This document shows positions 5,880 to 9,771 of a stretch of 9,771 nucleotides of DNA, one piece after another. The stretch is from Rhizobiales bacterium CCH3-A5 (GTDB lineage: Bacteria > Pseudomonadota > Alphaproteobacteria > Rhizobiales > Beijerinckiaceae): contig LSIB01000160.1 in assembly GCA_001556025.1 (NCBI GenBank), forward strand, positions 1-9,771. The letters run 5' to 3'. The position numbers and the translations under genes are program-made. The notes under the pieces were generated by a model. That model was not told where the DNA came from. It did no database searches and worked only from the letters and a program-made list of their open reading frames with translations. How positions within the stretch are numbered: position 1 is the stretch's first letter; each line of letters opens with the position of its first letter.

Positions 5880-6980
5880 TCAAGACCCGTCGATCGAGAC
5901 GCTCTTGATGACGGCGAACACCGCGCTGCCCGGCTGCAGGCCAAGCTGCGCCGCCGACTTCGCGGTGACCCGCGCCAGCAGCGTCTCACCCTGGCAGTCG
6001 AGCCGCAATTCGACGGCCGCCCCCTCGCCGCGCGGGCCGATCTCGACGATCGTTCCCGGCAGAACGTTCAGCGCGCTGACCTCGACAGGCTCGCGCAGGC
6101 TGATCAGCACGTCGCTGGCGAGAATGCGCACACGCAGGTGCGCGCCGATCGCGACGCGGCTGCGGGCGATCTGCAGCATGCCGGCTTGTGTCGAAAGCCG
6201 CGTCAGGCCGAACGCGTCGTCATGCCCGGCGACCTCGCCCTCGATGATCGAGCCGGCCTCGGCTGCGCCCGCGAGCCCGACCACGCCGAGCCGCGACATC
6301 ACCTGCGCCGTCGGGCCGCAGGCGGTGACGACGCCACGGTCGAGCGTCACCAGCGTGGTGGCCAGCCGCGCGACCTCGGCCATCGCGTGCGAGACATAGA
6401 TGATCGGCACGCCGGCCTCGTCGCGCAGGCGCTCGATATAGGGCAGGATCTCGGCCTTGCGCGCCTCGTCGAGCGAAGCCAGCGGCTCGTCCATCAGCAA
6501 GAGGCGCGGCCGCGCGAGCAGCGCACGGCCGATCGCGACGCGCTGTTTCTCGCCGCCCGAAAGGGCGGCCGGGCCGCGCTCGAGCAGATGGCCGATGCCG
6601 AGCAGATCGAGCACGCTGTCGAGATCGCTTGCCAAGCTATCGGTTCCGGCCGCTCGCCGGCCCGAGAACCAGCGGCCATAGAGCAGGTTCTGCCGCACTG
6701 TCAGGTGCGGGAAGAGGCGCGCCTCCTGGAAGACATAGCCGATGCGCCGCCGGTGCTTGGGCAGGAAAAGGCCGCGCTCGGTATCGAGCAGAACCTGCCC
6801 GTCCACCACGACGCGGCCGCGCCGGGGACGGACCAGCCCGCTGACGACGTTGACCAGCGAGGTCTTTCCGGAGCCGGAGCGCCCGAACAGCGCCGTGAGA
6901 CGCCCTTCCGAGGCGAAGCTGGCGTTCAGATCGAACCGGCCGAGCCGATGCTCGACGCAAACCTCGACGACCGGGCTCAT
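5880..6980 (-). CDS. modC: molybdate ABC transporter ATP-binding protein ModC
   Basis: The ATPase that drives molybdate import, acting at the cytoplasmic face of ModB. In this 366-residue protein Walker A is GRSGSGKTS (33-41), the Q-loop Gln is 85, the ABC signature is LSGGEKQR (140-147), Walker B is LLLMDEP (160-166), followed by the D-loop SLD (169-171) and the switch His 198. Residues 240-362 form a C-terminal extension containing a TOBE/Mop molybdate-binding domain, with SALNVLPGTIVEI (292-304) and LGLQPGSAVFAVIKS (346-360), as normal in ModC. The length is standard. The ATG overlaps the modB stop as ATGA (6977-6980), showing translational coupling; no separate ribosome-binding site is evident. 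Confidence 0.96.
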   Translation of the reverse strand: MSPVVEVCVEHRLGRFDLNASFASEGRLTALFGRSGSGKTSLVNVVSGLVRPRRGRVVVDGQVLLDTERGLFLPKHRRRIGYVFQEARLFPHLTVRQNLLYGRWFSGRRAAGTDSLASDLDSVLDLLGIGHLLERGPAALSGGEKQRVAIGRALLARPRLLLMDEPLASLDEARKAEILPYIERLRDEAGVPIIYVSHAMAEVARLATTLVTLDRGVVTACGPTAQVMSRLGVVGLAGAAEAGSIIEGEVAGHDDAFGLTRLSTQAGMLQIARSRVAIGAHLRVRILASDVLISLREPVEVSALNVLPGTIVEIGPRGEGAAVELRLDCQGETLLARVTAKSAAQLGLQPGSAVFAVIKSVSIDGS

Positions 6981-7675
6981 ACTGCGGCGATCCGCCGGCT
7001 GACGGCGCGCGCCAGCGCCTCCGAGACGAGCAATGCCGCGACCGACAGCGCGACCGAGATTAGCGTCAGGCGCATCGCGCCGGCGTCGCCGCCCGGCACC
7101 TGCATGAAGCTATGGATCGCCGAGGGCAGCGTCTGGGTCTCGCCGGGAATGTTGGAGACGAAGGTGATGGTCGCGCCGAACTCGCCCATCGCCTTGGCGA
7201 AGCACAGGATCATGCCCGCCAGGATGCCGGGCAGGCACAGCGGCAGCGTTACCGTCGCGAACACCCAGGCCGGGCTTGCGCCGAGCGTTCCCGCCGCATC
7301 CTCGAGCTTGCGGTCCACCGCTTCGATCGAGAGCCTGATCGCCCGGACCATCAGCGGAAAGCCCATCACCGCGCAGGCTAGGACCGCGCCGGTCCAGCGG
7401 AAAGAGAGCACGATGCCGAACCAATCATACAGAAGCTGGCCGACCGGACCGCGCCGGCCGAACCAGATCAAGAGCAGATAACCGGTGACGACCGGCGGCA
7501 GGATCAGCGGCAGATGGACCAGCGCATCGAGGATCGACTTGCCCCAGAACTCGCGCCGCGCCAGCAGCCAGCCAACCGCCACGCCGAGAGGCAGGCTCGC
7601 CATCATCGCCGTCGTCGCGACGACGAGACTGAGGCGAACCGCCGTCCATTCCTCGGGAGAAAGCCAGTCGCCCAC
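6977..7675 (-). CDS. modB: molybdate ABC transporter permease ModB
   Basis: The membrane channel of the molybdate importer, 232 residues with about five to six membrane segments (roughly 12-38, 47-71, 84-110, 145-165 and 200-223). The EAA loop that contacts ModC reads EDAAGTLGASPAWVFATV (125-142). GEFGATITFVSNIPGETQT (164-182) is characteristic of ModB. The start is GTG 7675, 12 bp after the modA stop, with only a weak ribosome-binding site, so translation probably depends on modA. Length and motifs are normal. Confidence 0.95.
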   Translation of the reverse strand: MGDWLSPEEWTAVRLSLVVATTAMMASLPLGVAVGWLLARREFWGKSILDALVHLPLILPPVVTGYLLLIWFGRRGPVGQLLYDWFGIVLSFRWTGAVLACAVMGFPLMVRAIRLSIEAVDRKLEDAAGTLGASPAWVFATVTLPLCLPGILAGMILCFAKAMGEFGATITFVSNIPGETQTLPSAIHSFMQVPGGDAGAMRLTLISVALSVAALLVSEALARAVSRRIAAV

Positions 7676-7687
7676 CGCGTCAGGGTC

Positions 7688-8491
7688 TCACGTCGCGTTG
7701 GCAGGCTTGTTGAGCACGGTGAAGCCCTGCTTCTCGAACGCCGCGCGCGACCCTGCGCCTCTCAGATAGGCAAGGAAACCCGCCGCGTCGGGATGGCTCG
7801 AATCCTTCGTCACCGCGACGGGATAGAGGATCGGCGGATGCGACTCCTCGGGAAAGATCGCCAGCACCTTGACCTTGGGGTCGGCCGCGGCATCCGTGGT
7901 GTAAACGATGCCGAGCGGAGCCTCGGCCCGCGAGACCAGCAGCAGCGCGGCGCGCACATTGTCGGCCTGCGCCACATTGTCCTTCACCTTGTCCCAGCCG
8001 CCGAGCTTTTCCAGCGCGGACTTGCCGTATTTGCCGGCCGGCACCGCGTCGACATTGGCCATGGCGAGCCGACCCTGCCCGAGCGCGGCCGTCAGATCGA
8101 CGCCGGGGGCGAGCACGACCTGCGCGGTCGAATCGGAGGGGGCGATCAGCGCGATGCGGTTCGCCAGCAGGGTGACGCGGCTGTCGGGCCTGATCAGGCC
8201 CTTGCCCGCGGCATGGTCCATCCAGTCGAGATCGGCGGAGAAGAAGAGATCGGCCGGCGCGCCCTGTTCGAGCTGTTTGGCCAGCGCGCTGCTGGCGGCG
8301 TAGGAGATTTTCGGGGCCGGCCTGCCCGTTTCCTTCGCCCAGGCTGCTGCGGTTTCGTCCAGCGCGTTCTTCAGGCTGGCGGCGGCGAAGATCACCAAAT
8401 CCTTCGGCTGAGCATGGGCCGGAGCGGTCGGGGTCAGGACGCCCGCGAGGAGGCCCGCGGCCATGCCCAACAGATGCCGACGTTCGATCAT
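7688..8491 (-). CDS. modA: periplasmic molybdate-binding protein ModA
   Basis: The periplasmic receptor that captures molybdate (and usually tungstate) and delivers it to ModBC. It has 267 residues, with a signal peptide containing an RR pair and a hydrophobic core, cleaved probably after AHA (25-27). Ligand-binding positions known from E. coli ModA can be placed: Ser in FAAASL (S39), Ser in YAASSAL (S67), Ala in VPAGKYG (A152), Val in NVRAAL (V179) and Tyr in PLGIVY (Y197). All are present, so it should bind oxyanion normally. GAPADLFFSAD (77-87) is a further family motif. ATG 8491 is supported by GGGAG 7 nt upstream (8499-8503). It is the first gene of the operon, directly downstream of the ModE-box-like repeat. 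Confidence 0.96.
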   Translation of the reverse strand: MIERRHLLGMAAGLLAGVLTPTAPAHAQPKDLVIFAAASLKNALDETAAAWAKETGRPAPKISYAASSALAKQLEQGAPADLFFSADLDWMDHAAGKGLIRPDSRVTLLANRIALIAPSDSTAQVVLAPGVDLTAALGQGRLAMANVDAVPAGKYGKSALEKLGGWDKVKDNVAQADNVRAALLLVSRAEAPLGIVYTTDAAADPKVKVLAIFPEESHPPILYPVAVTKDSSHPDAAGFLAYLRGAGSRAAFEKQGFTVLNKPANAT

Positions 8492-8512
8492 GGACCTGCT
8501 CCCTCACTGACT

Positions 8513-8540
8513 ATCGTTGATCATGAGTGGATATAACGTA
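8513..8540. promoter_or_regulatory. candidate ModE box (Mo-box) between modA and mop
   Basis: CGTTGATC (8515-8522) and ATATAACG (8531-8538) form an imperfect inverted repeat: the arms match at six of eight positions, with an 8-nt spacer. The outer CGTT/AACG and the ATATAACG half resemble the E. coli and Rhodobacter ModE sites as I remember them. It lies 23 bp from the modA ATG and 40 bp from the mop ATG, so a bound dimer could block both promoters. TATAAC (8532-8537) inside the right arm could also be the -10 element of mop. There is no experimental support in the window. Confidence 0.6.
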
Positions 8541-8578
8541 GCGCGTCAAGGTCGGCGCTTGCCGCCAGGAGCGACCTG

Positions 8579-8785
8579 ATGAAGATCAGCGCCCGCAACC
8601 AGCTCAGAGGCAAGTTCGTCGAGATCGTCAAGGGCGCGACGATCGCTCATGTCCGGCTCGATATCGGCGGCGCGATCGTGACCTCGGCGATCACCAATGC
8701 GGCGGTCGAGGAGCTTGGGCTGGTCGTCGGACAGACGGCCTATGCGGTCGTTAAGGCCTCCGACGTGATGATCGCCGTCGACTAA
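8579..8785 (+). CDS. mop: molybdate-binding protein Mop (molbindin)
   Basis: A single TOBE domain of 68 residues, normal for molbindins, which assemble into hexamers that store or buffer molybdate in the cytoplasm. Typical motifs are KISARNQLRGKF (2-13), the central AHVRLDIGG (23-31), SAITNAAVEELGL (36-48) and AYAVVKASDVMI (54-65). AGGAG (8567-8571) sits 7 nt before ATG 8579, a strong start. It is transcribed away from modABC, with the candidate Mo-box between them. It could buffer molybdate, or possibly signal molybdate status to the regulator that lacks its own sensor domain; the second role is only a hypothesis. Confidence 0.95.
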   Translation: MKISARNQLRGKFVEIVKGATIAHVRLDIGGAIVTSAITNAAVEELGLVVGQTAYAVVKASDVMIAVD

Positions 8786-8808
8786 TCCAGAGCAGGCCGA
8801 TTTAACAC

Positions 8809-8936
8809 GGAAACACCGCGTCATCCCGCACAGGCGAAGCGCAACTCCGGGATCCATCAGAGAGCGCCGCGTTGCCCTATAATGGATCCCGGAGCTGCGC
8901 CGCTTCGCGGCTTGTCGGGGATGACGTCGTGTTTCC
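8809..8936. repeat. 128-nt imperfect palindromic intergenic element (REP-like)
   Basis: The two halves are reverse complements with small differences: GGAAACAC (8809-8816) pairs with GTGTTTCC (8929-8936), GTCATCCC pairs with GGGGATGAC, and the inner CTCCGGGATCCAT (8845-8857) pairs perfectly with ATGGATCCCGGAG (8882-8894). The loop is 24 nt (8858-8881). The right arm contains a further small hairpin, CCGC-TTC-GCGG. Elements with these arms are scattered in many copies in Hyphomicrobiales genomes. It starts 23 bp after the mop stop and could end transcription of mop. Confidence 0.8.
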
Positions 8937-8958
8937 AAGAAGAAACAGCAGGGTCTGG

Positions 8959-8982
8959 TCGACGCAGCAGCGTCGAATTATT
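8959..8982 (+). terminator. hairpin followed by a short A/T stretch
   Basis: TCGACGC (8959-8965) and GCGTCGA (8970-8976) form a perfect 7-bp stem with a 4-nt loop (AGCA), followed by ATTATT. It is a weak intrinsic-terminator candidate for rightward transcription from mop. Confidence 0.4.
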
Positions 8983-9012
8983 CCCATGAGAATATAGCGG
9001 CAGCGGATACCG

Positions 9013-9034
9013 TCCCGCTCCACCGGGAGCGGGA
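9013..9034 (-). terminator. strong hairpin after the alpha/beta-hydrolase gene
   Basis: TCCCGCTCC (9013-9021) and GGAGCGGGA (9026-9034) form a perfect 9-bp stem with a 4-nt loop, 6 bp beyond the hydrolase stop. No T-run follows on the - strand, so termination by the hairpin alone is uncertain. Confidence 0.55.
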
Positions 9035-9040
9035 TAGTCG

Positions 9041-9658
9041 TCAGGCGTCCAGCCAGCTACGCGCAAGGTTCGCATCCGCCTGAGACAGGCCATGCCCCGT
9101 CGGCAAGGTTTTGTGCTCCACCTCCGCGCCCGCTTGCGCCAGCGTATCGGCGAGACGCGCGGCGTTTTCGGCGGGGATGATCGGATCGAGCGCGCCCGAC
9201 AGGATCAGCACCCGCTTGCCCGCAAGGTCGGCCTTCGGCGGCGTCGCGAAAGGCGACATTGCCCGCAGCAGGACGGCGCCGGCCAGCACCTCGGGACGCA
9301 GCAGCAGCAGGCTCGCCGCGATGTTGGCGCCGTTCGAGAAGCCGAGCGCGACCGGAGCCGGCAGGTCGTAGCGCCGCCGCGCCGCCGCGATGAAATCGGC
9401 CAGTTCATGCGTGCGCCTGGTCAGGTCGGCCTCGTCGAACACGCCCTCGGCGAGCCGGCGGAAGAAGCGCGGCATCGCGCCTTCCAGCACGCGGCCGCGC
9501 GGCGACAACAGGCTTGCGCCGGGGGCGACCATGCGGCCGAGCGGCAGCAGGTCGCGCTCGTCCCCGCCCGTGCCGTGAAGCAGCAGGAGCGGCGCGCGGG
9601 CTGGATCAGCTCCTGGCTCGAAGACATGGATGAAGTCGGTGGTCGCGGTCGCGTCCAT
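9041..9658 (-). CDS. alpha/beta-hydrolase of the carboxylesterase/phospholipase (MhqD-like) type
   Basis: A 205-residue cytoplasmic hydrolase with no signal peptide. The oxyanion region is LLLLHGTGGDE (24-34), the nucleophile Ser is in GFSNG (S108), the acid is Asp in SGALDPIIP (D158) and the base is His in TGHGLS (H189), so the triad is complete. SPRGRVLEGAMPRFFRRLAEGVFDE (52-76) is characteristic of a subgroup that includes B. subtilis MhqD, encoded with a ring-cleaving dioxygenase in quinone or hydroquinone stress. No dioxygenase is visible here; one could lie to the right of the window. ATG 9658 is supported by AAGGAG 7 nt upstream (9666-9671). The true substrate is unknown; a general esterase role is equally possible. 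Confidence 0.88.
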   Translation of the reverse strand: MDATATTDFIHVFEPGADPARAPLLLLHGTGGDERDLLPLGRMVAPGASLLSPRGRVLEGAMPRFFRRLAEGVFDEADLTRRTHELADFIAAARRRYDLPAPVALGFSNGANIAASLLLLRPEVLAGAVLLRAMSPFATPPKADLAGKRVLILSGALDPIIPAENAARLADTLAQAGAEVEHKTLPTGHGLSQADANLARSWLDA

Positions 9659-9686
9659 CTGAGGTCTCCTTACGAGTGCGATATGG

Positions 9687-9714
9687 CCTCCCGCCGGCGC
9701 TGGCCAGCGGGAGG
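9687..9714. repeat. GC-rich hairpin upstream of the hydrolase gene
   Basis: CCTCCCGC (9687-9694) and GCGGGAGG (9707-9714) form a perfect 8-bp stem around a 12-nt loop that can partly pair within itself (TGGCCA). It lies 28 bp upstream of the hydrolase start, so it is either in its 5' leader or is the terminator of a gene beyond the right edge. Confidence 0.5.
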
Positions 9715-9735
9715 GATGCAGATTCCGACGCGACC

Positions 9736-9763
9736 GGCCGGGTAATCCAATAATTAACCGGCC
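9736..9763. promoter_or_regulatory. candidate operator: near-perfect 10-bp inverted repeat
   Basis: GGCCGGGTAA (9736-9745) and TTAACCGGCC (9754-9763) match at nine of ten positions, separated by 8 nt (TCCAATAA). This AT-centred symmetric site stands about 80 bp upstream of the hydrolase start, where an operator could lie. The regulator is not in the window. Confidence 0.4.
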
Positions 9764-9771
9764 ACTGTTCC

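Noticed and set aside
6138..7481. 447-residue + strand open frame
   Set aside because: It is the antisense of modC and modB, whose motifs are unmistakable; such open frames are common opposite GC-rich genes.
7514..8536. 340-residue + strand open frame
   Set aside because: It is the antisense of modA and the start of modB, rich in Arg, His and Gly, without recognisable domains.
1..9771. CRISPR arrays, insertion sequences, rRNA or tRNA genes
   Set aside because: No regularly spaced direct repeats, transposase motifs or structural RNA signatures were seen in the window.

Overview
The window looks like the chromosome of an alphaproteobacterium, most likely of the order Hyphomicrobiales and possibly close to Bosea. 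This rests on GC-rich codon use, the ModA/ModB/ModC/Mop protein sequences, and a long intergenic palindrome with 'CTCCGGGATCCAT' arms of the kind common in that order. The genus is an inference.

Left part (1-4054): part of a surface-polysaccharide or glycan-modification cluster, with visibly more mixed codon use than the right half. Read on the + strand it holds a five-bladed beta-propeller glycosidase/glycosyltransferase-like protein (111-1028), a class I SAM-dependent methyltransferase with an extra N-terminal Rossmann-like domain (1039-2136), and a DegT/DnrJ/EryC1-type PLP sugar aminotransferase (2927-4054). A WbqC-family protein lies on the opposite strand (2213-2905), between the methyltransferase and the aminotransferase. 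The aminotransferase is interrupted by one in-frame amber codon (TAG, 3884-3886), in a place where a Trp codon is expected. The remaining 55 codons of the family's C-terminus follow in the same frame.

Middle (4055-5453): a gene-free stretch of about 140 bp at the edge of the cluster, then two divergent genes of unknown function. One is a 61-residue exported or membrane-anchored small protein on the - strand. The other is a 306-residue secreted protein on the + strand with two domains joined by a Pro/Ala linker.

Right part (5473-8785): a complete molybdate system. On the - strand the order of transcription is modA (periplasmic binding protein), modB (permease), modC (ATPase with a C-terminal molybdate-binding domain), then a one-domain ModE-like DNA-binding protein. 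A small molybdate-binding Mop protein is encoded divergently on the + strand. The 87 bp between modA and mop contain a ModE-box-like inverted repeat, so one operator could control both molybdate import and intracellular molybdate storage.

Right end (8786-9771): a 128-nt palindromic repeat element, two hairpins that could end transcription, an alpha/beta-hydrolase (carboxylesterase/MhqD-like) on the - strand, and two inverted repeats upstream of it.
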